Origin: Anaerotruncus rubiinfantis
Lineage (GTDB): Bacteria; Bacillota; Clostridia; Oscillospirales; Ruminococcaceae
DNA length: 64,000 nucleotides
Assembly: GCF_900078395.1 (NCBI RefSeq)
Contig: NZ_FKLA01000009.1
Coordinates: 696,614-760,613, forward strand
Direction of reading: 5' to 3'
In this document: positions 50,286 through 58,802 of the stretch, one piece after another
How positions within the stretch are numbered: position 1 is the stretch's first letter
Layout: each line of letters opens with the position of its first letter
Translations under genes and position numbers: made by a program
Notes under the pieces: generated by a model
What the model was told of the DNA's origin: nothing
The model's input: the letters and a program-made list of their open reading frames with translations, nothing else
The model's database searches: none

Positions 50286-51038
50286 CTAATCGAGCAGGAG
50301 CCCGACCGGGCAGTGGTCGCTGCCCATCACCTCCGGATGGATCACGCTGTCCCGCACCCTGTCCCGCAGGCGTTCGGAAACGAGAAAATAGTCGATCCGC
50401 CATCCTGCGTTATTCTTGCGGGCGTTAAACATATAGGACCACCAGGTATACGCCCCCGTTTTGTCCGGATAGAGCATCCGGAAGCTGTCCAGGAAACCCG
50501 CGCCGAGCAGCTCGGTCATCTTCTGCCGCTCCTGGTCGGAAAAGCCCGCGCTGCCGCGGTTGGATTTGGGATTTTTGAGATCGATTTCGTTGTGGGCGAC
50601 ATTCATGTCCCCGCAGGCGATGACCGGTTTTTTCACATCGAGTCCCATCAGGTAGGCGCGAAAATCGTCCTCCCACCGCATCCGGTAATCGATCCGGACG
50701 AGCTCCTTCTGTGCGTTCGGCGTGTAGACGTTCACGAGGTAGAAATCATCGTATTCGCAGGTGATGACCCGGCCTTCCTGGTCGTGTTCATCAATCCCCA
50801 GCCCATAGGCGACCGAAAGCGGTTCGGTTTTTGAAAAGACAGCCGTTCCGGAATACCCTTTTTTTATGGCACTGTTCCAGTATTCACAGTAGCCTTCGAG
50901 CGGAATTTCCGCCTGCCCCTGCTGCATTTTGGTTTCTTGCAGACAGAAAATGTCCGCGTCCGCCTCTCTGAAAAAATCCAGAAAGCCTTTATTGAGACAG
51001 GCCCGCAGGCCGTTTACATTCCACGAAATCAGTTTCAT
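50286..51038 (-). CDS. exoA: Exodeoxyribonuclease III
   Basis: 250 residues, complete. The AP-endonuclease fold motifs are MKLISWNVNGLRA, FCLQETKMQ (metal-binding Glu), NVYTPNAQ, ACGDMNVAHNEIDL, WWSYMFNARKNNAGWRIDYFL and the catalytic GSDHCPV. It cuts abasic sites and removes nucleotides 3'-5' in base-excision repair. An AAAGGAGTG site lies upstream. Monocistronic. Confidence 0.95.
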   Translation of the reverse strand: MKLISWNVNGLRACLNKGFLDFFREADADIFCLQETKMQQGQAEIPLEGYCEYWNSAIKKGYSGTAVFSKTEPLSVAYGLGIDEHDQEGRVITCEYDDFYLVNVYTPNAQKELVRIDYRMRWEDDFRAYLMGLDVKKPVIACGDMNVAHNEIDLKNPKSNRGSAGFSDQERQKMTELLGAGFLDSFRMLYPDKTGAYTWWSYMFNARKNNAGWRIDYFLVSERLRDRVRDSVIHPEVMGSDHCPVGLLLD

Positions 51039-51158
51039 TTTGACACTCCTTTCAGCACTGCTTTCAGCATATCATACCCGCGCGCCAAAGGCAATTTGCA
51101 ATTGCAGAAAAATGGATTATAATGATCTAGTCAATCATGTGCAGAAAGGGAGGCCAGT

Positions 51159-51683
51159 ATGTACGAATATTATGAAACAGCGGCCGAAGGCGTGCGGATC
51201 CGCTTTGCCGGTCCCGCGGACGTGCCGGTGATTTTGCAGTTCATCCGGGAACTTGCGGCATACGAAAAGATGCTTGATGAAGTGGAGGCCACCGAGGAAC
51301 TCCTGCGGTTTTGGCTTTTTGAAAAGAAAAAGGCAGAAGTGATTTTTGCGGAAAAAGCCGGGGAAACGATTGGGATGGCGCTCTTTTTTCACAATTTTTC
51401 CACCTTCCTGGGCCGGGCGGGAATCTATCTTGAAGATCTCTATGTCAAGCCCGAGGCGCGCGGCTGCGGCGCGGGCAAGGCGCTGCTTGCATTTCTCGCG
51501 CGGCTGTGCGGGGAGCGCGGCTGCGGACGGCTCGAGTGGTGGTGCCTTAACTGGAACACCCCGTCGATCGGCTTTTACAAAAGCCTCGGTGCTGTCCCAA
51601 TGGACGACTGGACCGTTTACCGCGTGACGGGCGACGCGCTTGGCAAACTTGCCGCGCAGGCGAAAACGGAGGGATCGAATTGA
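51159..51683 (+). CDS. GNAT acetyltransferase, SSAT-like
   Basis: 174 residues. It follows the eukaryotic diamine/thialysine acetyltransferase pattern closely: IRFAGPADVPVILQFIRELAAYEKM, YLEDLYVKPEARGCGAGKALLAFLA (acetyl-CoA loop), EWWCLNWNTPSIGFYKSLGA and DDWTVYRVTG. Acetylation of a polyamine or similar amine is likely, and the potABCD importer 1 kb upstream fits. The substrate is inference. The TGA overlaps the TTG start of the next gene. Confidence 0.85.
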   Translation: MYEYYETAAEGVRIRFAGPADVPVILQFIRELAAYEKMLDEVEATEELLRFWLFEKKKAEVIFAEKAGETIGMALFFHNFSTFLGRAGIYLEDLYVKPEARGCGAGKALLAFLARLCGERGCGRLEWWCLNWNTPSIGFYKSLGAVPMDDWTVYRVTGDALGKLAAQAKTEGSN

Positions 51684-51931
51684 GAAACCGCATTTCTCCC
51701 ATTGGAGACAAGAATCTCATCGGCGTGCGGGTGCGTGCGATCCGCCTGGAGAAGGGAATCCTGCAAAAAGAGCTGCTTGCGCGGTTGCAGGTGCAGGGTG
51801 TGGATATCGGCGCTTCCAGCCTTTCGAAATTGGAGGGACAGCTGCGGCCGGTGAGCGACGTGGAACTTGCAGCGCTGGCCAAAGTGCTGGGCGTGTCCTC
51901 CGATGAGCTGCTCGGCCTCTCTGAAAGATAA
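51680..51931 (+). CDS. XRE-family helix-turn-helix regulator
   Basis: 83 residues, one HTH domain: IGVRVRAIRLEKGILQKELLARLQVQGVDIGASSLSKLEGQLRPVSDVELAALAKVLGVSSDELL (seen in pieces). The start is TTG at 51680 with GGAGGG upstream. Co-translation with the SSAT-like gene suggests it regulates that gene, perhaps in response to the acetylated amine. Confidence 0.85.
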   Translation: MRNRISPIGDKNLIGVRVRAIRLEKGILQKELLARLQVQGVDIGASSLSKLEGQLRPVSDVELAALAKVLGVSSDELLGLSER

Positions 51932-51974
51932 AAAAGATCCCCGCTCGCGCATCTGCGCGGGCGGGGATCTTTTA
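51932..51974. terminator. Bidirectional terminator
   Basis: AAAAGATCCCCGC pairs with GCGGGGATCTTTT around an inner CGCGC/GCGCG stem. Confidence 0.8.
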
Positions 51975-51975
51975 T

Positions 51976-53357
51976 TTACCGCACGGGAATTTCCATGTTC
52001 CCGATCCGGATGGCGGTGAGGTCCGAAAGATCGGTCGGTACGTCAAATGGGCACTGAATGCGGAAATTCCCCTCATCGTCCAGGTGACTGGAGCGCCGGC
52101 TGGTCCCGGCGGGGCTTTTTCCCGCGCGCAGGAAACGCACCTCCGGGAAAGCGGCCGTATCAGCGGTCAGATCGGTATGTCCATGCAATTCGATCATCAG
52201 CGGGGTGACAGTGGCGCTTTCCACCGTCCAGCCATCCACAGTGAACGGGGTTTGAGCGGTTTTTGCCGGCGTGCTTTCTGAAAAGCGGAAGGTCACCGCC
52301 CATTCGCCTTCAACGAGCTCCTCGTATTCGGTGCAGTTTGCAAAGAGGCGCGCGTCCGGCGGCGGTGCTTCTGCAAGTCCCAGCGAATGTTCCTCGTAGT
52401 CCCGCGCCCCATTTGGGAACAGGCTGCTTTCGTCCTCTTGGGGGTAGTAAGCGCGGGTCAGGGCCGGATAGGAGCCGGTGGTGGTGCTGCCGTCGTTGAG
52501 CGGAGTTCCTTTCTCATCGCGCAGGTCGAAGGAGACGCGGTTATAATATCCCAACTGCCTTGTGGGTTCGGTCAGAATGCGCAGGTCGTTTTCGATAAAA
52601 CCGATGTTTGTGATGCGCAGCCAGTCGATGCTGGAGAGGGATTTGGGGCAGGCGTCGAAAGCGAGGGCCGGTTCACTGCCGGTCTCATTTCGAACGGGTG
52701 ATTGGGGGATATCCGATGCGGAAAGACCGGTGTCAACCGAGTCCCGCCGCGTTTCGCCGCGCAGAAAACCGCCGAGTGAGAAGGTGGTTTTGCCGTTGAT
52801 ACGCGCACGGTTTTCCCTGCTGATATTCCGTTTGGATTGGACACAGAAGGTGGCGGTCTGGGTTGTTTCGTCGTAGAAAATCAGTTCGTTATCGCCGCGG
52901 AAGGCTGTTGAGAGCGGGCTGTCAAGCGACCAGACGCTGCCTTTCGCATCCTTTTTCGGGAGGAGCCGCGCGATGTCCTTGGTACGCCCCCTGCCGGTCA
53001 GATCCTGCAAGGTGATATAGACGCAAGCGTCCTGGCCGTCGTTGATGGCGGCGACCAGCTCAAGGCGGATACCGTTGCTTTCGCAGGCGCGTTCAACCGG
53101 TGTGAGCAGACGGGCGACATCCTGGCCAACCACATCGAGCAGGTCGCGGAAGCCCGGCACCACGGCGGCGAGCGTCCCGACCGAAAGCAGTACCGCCAGG
53201 CAGGCGGCGAGCAGAACCGCCGCCGGACGCAGCCGCGCGGGAGGGCGCGCCGCGCGGGAGGGCGCGCGCCGCCCAGGATCGCGTTTTGCAGGCGTGGGGA
53301 AAGCTTTATTTCTGAAAGGCGGGAATCGATCACATCCCGGATGCGTTTCTCATTCAT
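51976..53357 (-). pseudogene. Membrane anti-sigma factor (DUF4179-like), frameshifted by a 17-bp duplication
   Basis: It starts at ATG 53357 (MNEKRIRDVIDSRLSEIKLS), overlapping the sigma-factor stop by eight bases. About 36 codons in, a perfect 17-bp tandem duplication (53233-53266) breaks the frame. Removing one copy gives GGARPPARLRPAAVLLAACL, leading straight into a membrane helix and the 395-residue extracellular domain. So the gene is intact except for this duplication. As it stands, the product would be a 120-residue cytosolic fragment and the sigma factor might be unchecked. Family call rests on layout and position. Confidence 0.75.
53233..53266. repeat. Perfect 17-bp tandem duplication
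   Basis: Two copies of CCGCGCGGGAGGGCGCG (53233-53249, 53250-53266) in the anti-sigma gene. 17 is not a multiple of three, so the copy number sets the reading frame. Confidence 0.93.
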
Positions 53358-53865
53358 CGTAATACCATCCTTTCAGCGCGTCGCGCAGTTTCTGCCGCGC
53401 GCGGGAAAGCCGGGTGGAGACGGTCGCCTCCGGCAGATGCAGGATTTCGGCGATCTCGGCCGTTTTGAACTGCTGATAGTAGTAGAGCAATACGGCTTCC
53501 CGATATTTGGGCGGCAGCTTCATGATTTCGCGGATGAGCGTGTCGTCGGTTTCGGTTTCGACATTTTCCGGGGAAGGGATCTCCGCAAGCGCTTCCTTCA
53601 CATCCACCCGGCGCATCCAGGCGCCGCGCAGATAGTTTTTGCAGGTGTTGATCGCGATGCGCATGATCCAGGTGCGTTCGCTGCTCCGGCCCGAAAATCC
53701 GCTCCAGCTTTTGTGGACTTTCAGGAAAGTGTCCTGCACCGCGTCCTCCGCAAGATGCAGGTCATGCAGATAGAGAAACGAGAGACGCAGCAGCTGGTCG
53801 CCATATTCGGTCATCAGCCGTTCCATATCCGGCTTTTGCGGCGTTTCAATTGTGAGCAGGAACAT
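53350..53865 (-). CDS. ECF-type RNA polymerase sigma factor
   Basis: 171 residues from ATG 53865 (AAGGGAGGGG upstream). Region 2 shows YGDQLLRLSFLYLHDLHLAEDAVQDTFLKVHKSW and RTWIMRIAINTCKNYLR; region 4 shows LPPKYREAVLLYYYQQFKTAEIAEILHLPEATVSTRLSRARQKL. It directs polymerase to a stress or envelope regulon. The following gene encodes its membrane anti-sigma partner in an eight-base overlap. No target promoter motif could be deduced. Confidence 0.92.
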   Translation of the reverse strand: MFLLTIETPQKPDMERLMTEYGDQLLRLSFLYLHDLHLAEDAVQDTFLKVHKSWSGFSGRSSERTWIMRIAINTCKNYLRGAWMRRVDVKEALAEIPSPENVETETDDTLIREIMKLPPKYREAVLLYYYQQFKTAEIAEILHLPEATVSTRLSRARQKLRDALKGWYYDE

Positions 53866-53943
53866 GCGGACCCCTCCCTTGTTATCTATTGGACACCGCG
53901 GCGTGGGAAAACCTTTCACAGATTTTCAAAAAAGTTTGACGCA

Positions 53944-53972
53944 TTTACACGGACGAAGGAAAGCGGTATAAT
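53944..53972 (+). promoter_or_regulatory. Sigma-A promoter of the patatin gene
   Basis: TTTACA (53944-53949), a 17-base spacer and TATAAT (53967-53972), 41 bases before the start codon. Confidence 0.8.
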
Positions 53973-54012
53973 ACAACACGTGGAATCTAACTTTAACAGG
54001 GGGACATTGCAG

Positions 54013-54879
54013 ATGAAAACGGGACTGGTCCTCGAAGGCGGCGGTATGCGCGGGCTCTACACCATCGGCGTGCTCGACTGCTTTATGGACCGTGATTTCA
54101 AGACGGATTATGTCATCGGCGTTTCGGCGGGCGCATGCAACGGCGTTTCTTATGTTTCGGGTCAGCGTGGACGCAGCCTGCGCATCGACCAGAATTATCT
54201 GATGGACGAACGGTATGTCAGTGTGAAGAGCTTTCTCAAAACAGGATCGATGTTCGGAATGGATTTTATTTTTGATGAAATCCCGCACCGGCTCGACCTG
54301 TTCGATTATGAAGCGTTTCACAAAAATCCCTGCGAATTCGTGGCGGGCGTGACCGATGCGGTCACCGGAAAGCCGTTTTATTTTTCCAAGGAAGCGATCC
54401 AACCGGGTGACAGCACCGTGCTGCGCGCTTCTTCCGCCATCCCGGTGTTTTCCCCAATCGTGGAGTTTCGCGGTGGAAAATATCTCGATGGCGGTACATC
54501 TGACCCGATCCCGGTGCGCAGGGCGCTCGCGGACGGCTGCGACCGGCTGATCGTGGTGCTCACACGTGACCGCGGCTATCAAAAGCCGCCGGAAAAGTAC
54601 CGCGCGCTCTACCAGCATATCTTCCGCAAATACCCCGGCATGGTAGAGGCGCTCGACCGCCGGCACGAAATCTATAACGAAACGCTCAACCTCATCCGGC
54701 AGCTTGAGCGGGACGGCGTCGCGACGGTGATCGCGCCCGCCGCGCCGATGAAGATCGGGCGGTTTGAGAAAGATATGAACCGGCTGATGGCAGTCTATAA
54801 GGACGGCATGGCCGACGCGGCCGCGTTCCTCGCCAAATGGAATGGGGAATCGGCGGTGTGCGCGGGAAAAGAAAGCTGA
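54013..54879 (+). CDS. Patatin-like phospholipase
   Basis: 288 residues. Oxyanion motif GGGMRG near residue 9, nucleophile GVSAGA (Ser about 39), and the catalytic Asp in DGGTSDPIPV (about 159) are all in place. It hydrolyses phospholipid or other acyl esters, probably at the inner membrane face. No signal peptide. It is transcribed alone from its own promoter and has a clear terminator. Confidence 0.92.
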   Translation: MKTGLVLEGGGMRGLYTIGVLDCFMDRDFKTDYVIGVSAGACNGVSYVSGQRGRSLRIDQNYLMDERYVSVKSFLKTGSMFGMDFIFDEIPHRLDLFDYEAFHKNPCEFVAGVTDAVTGKPFYFSKEAIQPGDSTVLRASSAIPVFSPIVEFRGGKYLDGGTSDPIPVRRALADGCDRLIVVLTRDRGYQKPPEKYRALYQHIFRKYPGMVEALDRRHEIYNETLNLIRQLERDGVATVIAPAAPMKIGRFEKDMNRLMAVYKDGMADAAAFLAKWNGESAVCAGKES

Positions 54880-54914
54880 AAAGACCGCTGCCGGTTTTCC
54901 GGCGGCGGTCTTTT
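54879..54914. terminator. Bidirectional terminator
   Basis: AAAAGACCGC(T)GCCGG and its complement with a short loop, ending in TTTT, between converging genes. Confidence 0.8.
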
Positions 54915-54919
54915 GCCTT

Positions 54920-55720
54920 TCAGTATAGAAGCACGCTTCCAACGGCGGTCTCCCCGAGCGGTGCAGCCGCGGCAAGCGCGATTTTGGCGGCAAGCCCGGT
55001 GCAGTGGCAGGGATGGATGGCGGCGGGGCGCTTTTCCCGCAGGAAAGCGCAGACCCCATCGAGCTGATCACGCGGCGGATGCGGCAGGTGAAATCCGCCC
55101 ACGATATCCAGAATCCGGTTTTCACCGGTGTATTCAGCCGCATAGTCGATGATGTTGCAGATGCCGCTGTGCGAGCAGCCGGTGATGATGACGATCCCAT
55201 CGTCGCGGCGGTAGACGAGCGCGGTGTCATCCGGCAAAAAGTCCGGCGCGCCGTTTTGCATCCCGCAGCTTCGCGCTTCAAAGGCATGGCGGCGCGGGAT
55301 CTCTCCAAGCCAGGTGAGCCGTTCGGTCAATGCGACTGGCCCGCGGGAAAATTGCGGCGCAAACGCTGCCTGGAAAGCTTCCCGGTTCATTGCAAAGCCG
55401 CATTCATCGCCGTCAATGACACGTGGTTCAAGCGCCTCCGGATGCATCAGCACCGGAACCCTGCGGCCCTGCGTGCGAAAGAGTTCCGCCAGCGGGATCA
55501 GTCCGGCGGTGTGGTCGTTGTGACCATGGGAGAGGGCAATGAGGTCGGCTTTGGTGGGATCGAGACCCATCTTCCGGGCATTTTCCAGCAGCAGGCCGGA
55601 AAATCCTGTGTCGAAAAGGATGGTTTTGCCTTCCGACTCCAACAGGATGGAAAGTCCGGCTTCGCCGCGATAGGAATCTCCGCAGAGGATGGTGTTTTCA
55701 CTCAGAATTGTCAGCTTCAT
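54920..55720 (-). CDS. Metallo-beta-lactamase-fold hydrolase
   Basis: 266 residues from ATG 55720 (GTGGAGG upstream). The zinc-binding HGHNDH is LSHGHNDHTAGL (about 78-83), with further ligands HPEAL, GCSHSGICNII and GGFHL. The set (second His after GCSHSG, GGFHL) matches the 7,8-dihydropterin-6-yl-methyl aminobenzene phosphate-synthase-like MBL subfamily. The reaction is not known. Its leader faces the repeat region at 55792. Confidence 0.88.
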   Translation of the reverse strand: MKLTILSENTILCGDSYRGEAGLSILLESEGKTILFDTGFSGLLLENARKMGLDPTKADLIALSHGHNDHTAGLIPLAELFRTQGRRVPVLMHPEALEPRVIDGDECGFAMNREAFQAAFAPQFSRGPVALTERLTWLGEIPRRHAFEARSCGMQNGAPDFLPDDTALVYRRDDGIVIITGCSHSGICNIIDYAAEYTGENRILDIVGGFHLPHPPRDQLDGVCAFLREKRPAAIHPCHCTGLAAKIALAAAAPLGETAVGSVLLY

Positions 55721-55791
55721 TCTGTTTGCCTCCACAAAATCATAAGATGGTATCATTGTGCACTGCGGATAGGGCGCCCGGACCATAGTTT

Positions 55792-56087
55792 GGCATAATG
55801 GCGCATTGGGACGGGAGCGCCAAAGGCGCGGATCGTCCCGCGCATAAAAAGGTATAATAACCGCTTCGCGGGAATTGTGCCGCCATTGCGAAGCGCGGCG
55901 GCATAATGGCGCATTGGGACGGGAGCGCCAAAGGCGCGGATCGTCCCGCGCATGGGAAGGTATGATAACCGCTTCGCGGGAATTGTGCCGCCATTGCGAA
56001 GCGCGGCGGCATAATGGCGCATTGGGACGGGAGCGCCAAAGGCGCGGATCGTCCCGCGCATAAAAAGGTATAATAACCGCTTCGCGG
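55792..56087. repeat. 108-bp tandem repeat, 2.7 copies
   Basis: Copies begin at 55792, 55900 and 56008 (GGCATAATGGCGCATTGGGA), period 108. Copies 1 and 3 agree throughout their shared length. Copy 2 differs at four positions (CATGGGAAGGTATGATAACC for CATAAAAAGGTATAATAACC). Each unit holds a GCGCC-AAA-GGCGC hairpin flanked by GGGACG/CGTCCC, a CGCTTCGC/GCGAAGCG inverted repeat, and a TATAAT-like box. It is noncoding; the open frames through it are only a by-product of the 3n period. Confidence 0.95.
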
Positions 56088-56104
56088 TTATTATACCTTG
56101 CTTT
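56065..56104 (+). terminator. Perfect 16-bp palindrome ending the repeat block
   Basis: AAGGTATAATAACCGC and its exact complement around TTC, followed by GCTTTT. It is terminator-like. It arises where the third repeat copy breaks off. Confidence 0.65.
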
Positions 56105-56127
56105 TCAATGATTGTCTATCGTATAAT
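56098..56127 (+). promoter_or_regulatory. Promoter of the PanE gene
   Basis: TTGCTT (56098-56103), an 18-base spacer and TATAAT (56122-56127). The -35 lies in the tail of the preceding palindrome. Confidence 0.65.
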
Positions 56128-56157
56128 GAAAGAAAAAAACATAAGGAGGGCTACGGC

Positions 56158-57072
56158 ATGAACTATCTGATCATCGGTTCCGGCGCGACCGGCGGCTGCA
56201 TCGGCGGCTATCTGGCAGCGGCGGGCAAGGACGTGACCTTTATTGCGCGCGGCGCGCATCTGGCAGCTATGAAGGAACATGGGTTTCTGCTGCACGGAAC
56301 CCGGATGGGCGAAGTGAAGATCGATCCGGTGCAGGCCTGTACGGCTGAGGACTATACCGGGAAAGCTGATGTGATCTTTCTGTGCGTCAAAGGATACGCG
56401 CTCGAAGGGGTCCTTCCGCTGATGAGCAAGGCAGCCAAACCGGATAGTATCATCGTGCCGATGCTCAACATTGTGGGCACGGGCGGCGCGCTGCAGGAGC
56501 GTTTCCCGGAATACACCATTCTTGACGGCTGCATTTATATCGGTTCCTATATCAACGCGCCGGGCGAGGTGACCCAGACCGGCGACACCTTCCGAGTGGT
56601 TTACGGCGAACGGGAGGGCAGTGCCCATGCGGCGCAGCTGGCTGCGATCGCAGACGATCTGCGCGAAGCGCGTATAGATCCGGTCGTATCGGAGGATATT
56701 CGCAGCGCGGCCTTTGCAAAATACTGTATGGTATCGCCCTACGCGGCGGTGGAAGCGTATTATGATATCCTCACTGAGCCGCTGCAGAAGCCGGGCAGGG
56801 AGCGCGATCTCTATGTCGCGCTGACCAGGGAAGCCATTGCGGTCGGCCGCGCAATGGGACTCACATTGGCGGATCAGATTGTCGATGACAATCTGATGCA
56901 GGTGGACGAATCCACGCCTGACAGCTCCGCCTCAATGTATAAGGATTTGAAACGCGGCGGGGAAAGCGAAATAGACGGGCTGCTTTTTCAGGTGGTGCGC
57001 CTGGCGCGGCAGTACGGCGTCAGTGTCCCCAATTATCTTATGATTGCTGAAAAGTACGGTTACCAAGGCTAA
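56158..57072 (+). CDS. Ketopantoate reductase-family protein (PanE/ApbA)
   Basis: 304 residues. NADP-binding GSGATGGCIGGYLAAAG at the N-terminus, then DVIFLCVKGYALEGVL and the catalytic-domain segment AAFAKYCMVSPYAAVEAYYD. The end carries SSASMYKDLKRGGESEIDGL, the family S-M-x-x-D-x-x-x-G-x-x-x-E-I-D motif. It may reduce ketopantoate for coenzyme A or act on another 2-keto acid. AAGGAGGG precedes the ATG. The LytS gene starts 30 bases later, so cotranscription is possible. Confidence 0.88.
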   Translation: MNYLIIGSGATGGCIGGYLAAAGKDVTFIARGAHLAAMKEHGFLLHGTRMGEVKIDPVQACTAEDYTGKADVIFLCVKGYALEGVLPLMSKAAKPDSIIVPMLNIVGTGGALQERFPEYTILDGCIYIGSYINAPGEVTQTGDTFRVVYGEREGSAHAAQLAAIADDLREARIDPVVSEDIRSAAFAKYCMVSPYAAVEAYYDILTEPLQKPGRERDLYVALTREAIAVGRAMGLTLADQIVDDNLMQVDESTPDSSASMYKDLKRGGESEIDGLLFQVVRLARQYGVSVPNYLMIAEKYGYQG

Positions 57073-57101
57073 GCGCCGTGGGCGCGGACTGGGGTGGGGC
57101 T

Positions 57102-58802
57102 ATGATCGTTGAGATTTTCAAGAACATCATCCTCAATATCAGCCTGCTGGTGCTGATCGCCTACCTGTTGACAAAAATTCCACTTGTCAAGGAGTTTATT
57201 ACGAATGACCGGGAAAGACTGCTGGCGCAATGCGCCATGGCGGTCTTTTTTGGCCTGATCGGAATCCTTTCCACCTATACCGGCATCCGGGTCAACGACG
57301 CCATCGCAAACACCCGGGTCATCGGCGTGATCGCGGGCGGGCTGCTTGGAGGGCCGGTTGTGGGCATCGGCGCCGGCGTGATCGCCGGACTGCACCGCTA
57401 TCTCATCGATATCGGCGGTTTCACAGCGGTAGCTTGTGCTGTCTCGACCATTGTGGAAGGATTGATCGGCGGGGTTTGCTACCAGTACATGAAACGCGCC
57501 AATAACAGCGCCGCCTTCGCGGGGGCGGTCACGCTGGCGGCGGAGATCATCCAAATGCTTATCATTCTGCTGATCGCGCGGCCGTTGGAGGAGGCCTGGC
57601 GGCTGGTGGCGATCATCTCAATGCCGATGATCCTCTTCAATTCCATCGGCGTGATGATCTTTGTGGGGATCTTCGATTCAGTCTTTATCGAGCAGGATCG
57701 GGAGGCCGCCAACCGTATCCGCCTGGTGCTGAACATTGCGGACCGGTGCCTGCCGTACCTGCGCCACGGCCTTTACGACAAGGCGAGCCTGCACTCCGCC
57801 GCCGAGATCATCCGCAGGGAATCCGGCGCGGCGGGCGTACTCATCACCGACCGAAGCGCTATTCTGGCCCGTTCGGGGGTGAAGCTGCGGGAACCGGACG
57901 GCGGCTGCCCGCTGCCGCAGGTGGTGCGCAAAACGATTGAAAGCGGACAGGTGCGGATTGCGGAGGAAGCGGAGGAAAGCGACCTGCTTTATGAACGGCT
58001 GAAGCTCCAGACGGCGGTCTGCGCGCCGCTCACGCGCGGTGGGTTGGTTATCGGGGTGCTGGTGCTTTTCATCCGTAAATTTAAGCTCACGCGGGAAGTC
58101 GAGCAGGAATTTGCAAGCGGGCTGGCACGGATCTTTTCCACCCAGCTGGAACTTTCCGAGGTCGAAAACCAGAAAAAACTTTTGCAGAAGGCGGAGTTTG
58201 CCGCGCTGCAAAGCCAGATCAATCCGCATTTTCTGTTCAACGCGCTCAACACGATCACCGCTTTCTGCCGGGAAAAGCCGGAACGCGCGCGGGAGCTGCT
58301 GATCGTACTGAGCAATTATTTCCGCAATACCCTGCAGACCGGCCATTATATGATCCCGCTCAAAAAGGAACTGGAACATGTAAACGCCTACCTCGAACTG
58401 GAAAAAGCGCGGTTTGAGGAGAAGCTGCAGGTGGAGGAGGAGATCCCGGAGGGGCTCAGTTGCACGGTGCCAAGCTTCATCCTCCAGCCGATTGTGGAGA
58501 ACGCTGTCAAGCACGGCGCGATGCGCGGCGCGGGGGTCGGAGTTGTCCGGATCAGGGCGGCGCAGAAAAAGAATGAAATACTCATCACCGTGCAGGACAA
58601 CGGCAAAGGCATCCCGCAGGAGGTGGTGGACCGGCTGTATCGGGGAGATATGGGTTCGGGTTCAGTGGGGCTTTCCAATGTGCATAAACGGCTCAAAAGC
58701 ATCTACGGGGAGGATTACGGGCTGATGATTTCCACCGCGCAGGAAGGCACTGAGATTGGAATTCGCATTCCGCGCGTGAAAAAGAGAGGGGAAGATGCAT
58801 GA
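57102..58802 (+). CDS. LytS-type sensor histidine kinase (5TM-GAF-HisKA)
   Basis: 566 residues. The N-terminal five-helix Lyt sensor (1-190) shows GILSTYTGIRVNDAIANTRVIGVIAGGLLGGPVVGIGAG in pieces; a GAF domain (about 210-345) follows; then the LytS/YehU kinase core with LQSQINPHFLFNALNTITAF (phospho-His in NPHFLFN), IVENAVKHG and DNGKGIP. BtsS/YpdA homologues of this type sense extracellular pyruvate. The start at 57102 has GGGGTGGGG upstream; a GTG at 57078 is an alternative. Its stop overlaps the regulator gene. Confidence 0.9.
   Translation: MIVEIFKNIILNISLLVLIAYLLTKIPLVKEFITNDRERLLAQCAMAVFFGLIGILSTYTGIRVNDAIANTRVIGVIAGGLLGGPVVGIGAGVIAGLHRYLIDIGGFTAVACAVSTIVEGLIGGVCYQYMKRANNSAAFAGAVTLAAEIIQMLIILLIARPLEEAWRLVAIISMPMILFNSIGVMIFVGIFDSVFIEQDREAANRIRLVLNIADRCLPYLRHGLYDKASLHSAAEIIRRESGAAGVLITDRSAILARSGVKLREPDGGCPLPQVVRKTIESGQVRIAEEAEESDLLYERLKLQTAVCAPLTRGGLVIGVLVLFIRKFKLTREVEQEFASGLARIFSTQLELSEVENQKKLLQKAEFAALQSQINPHFLFNALNTITAFCREKPERARELLIVLSNYFRNTLQTGHYMIPLKKELEHVNAYLELEKARFEEKLQVEEEIPEGLSCTVPSFILQPIVENAVKHGAMRGAGVGVVRIRAAQKKNEILITVQDNGKGIPQEVVDRLYRGDMGSGSVGLSNVHKRLKSIYGEDYGLMISTAQEGTEIGIRIPRVKKRGEDA

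Noticed and set aside
55740..56063. Repetitive peptides encoded through the 108-bp repeat
   Set aside because: The period is a multiple of three, so frames stay open by chance. There are no start signals, and the bases favour hairpins rather than codons.
55792..56087. A CRISPR array
   Set aside because: The 108-bp unit repeats without variable spacers, and no cas genes are present.
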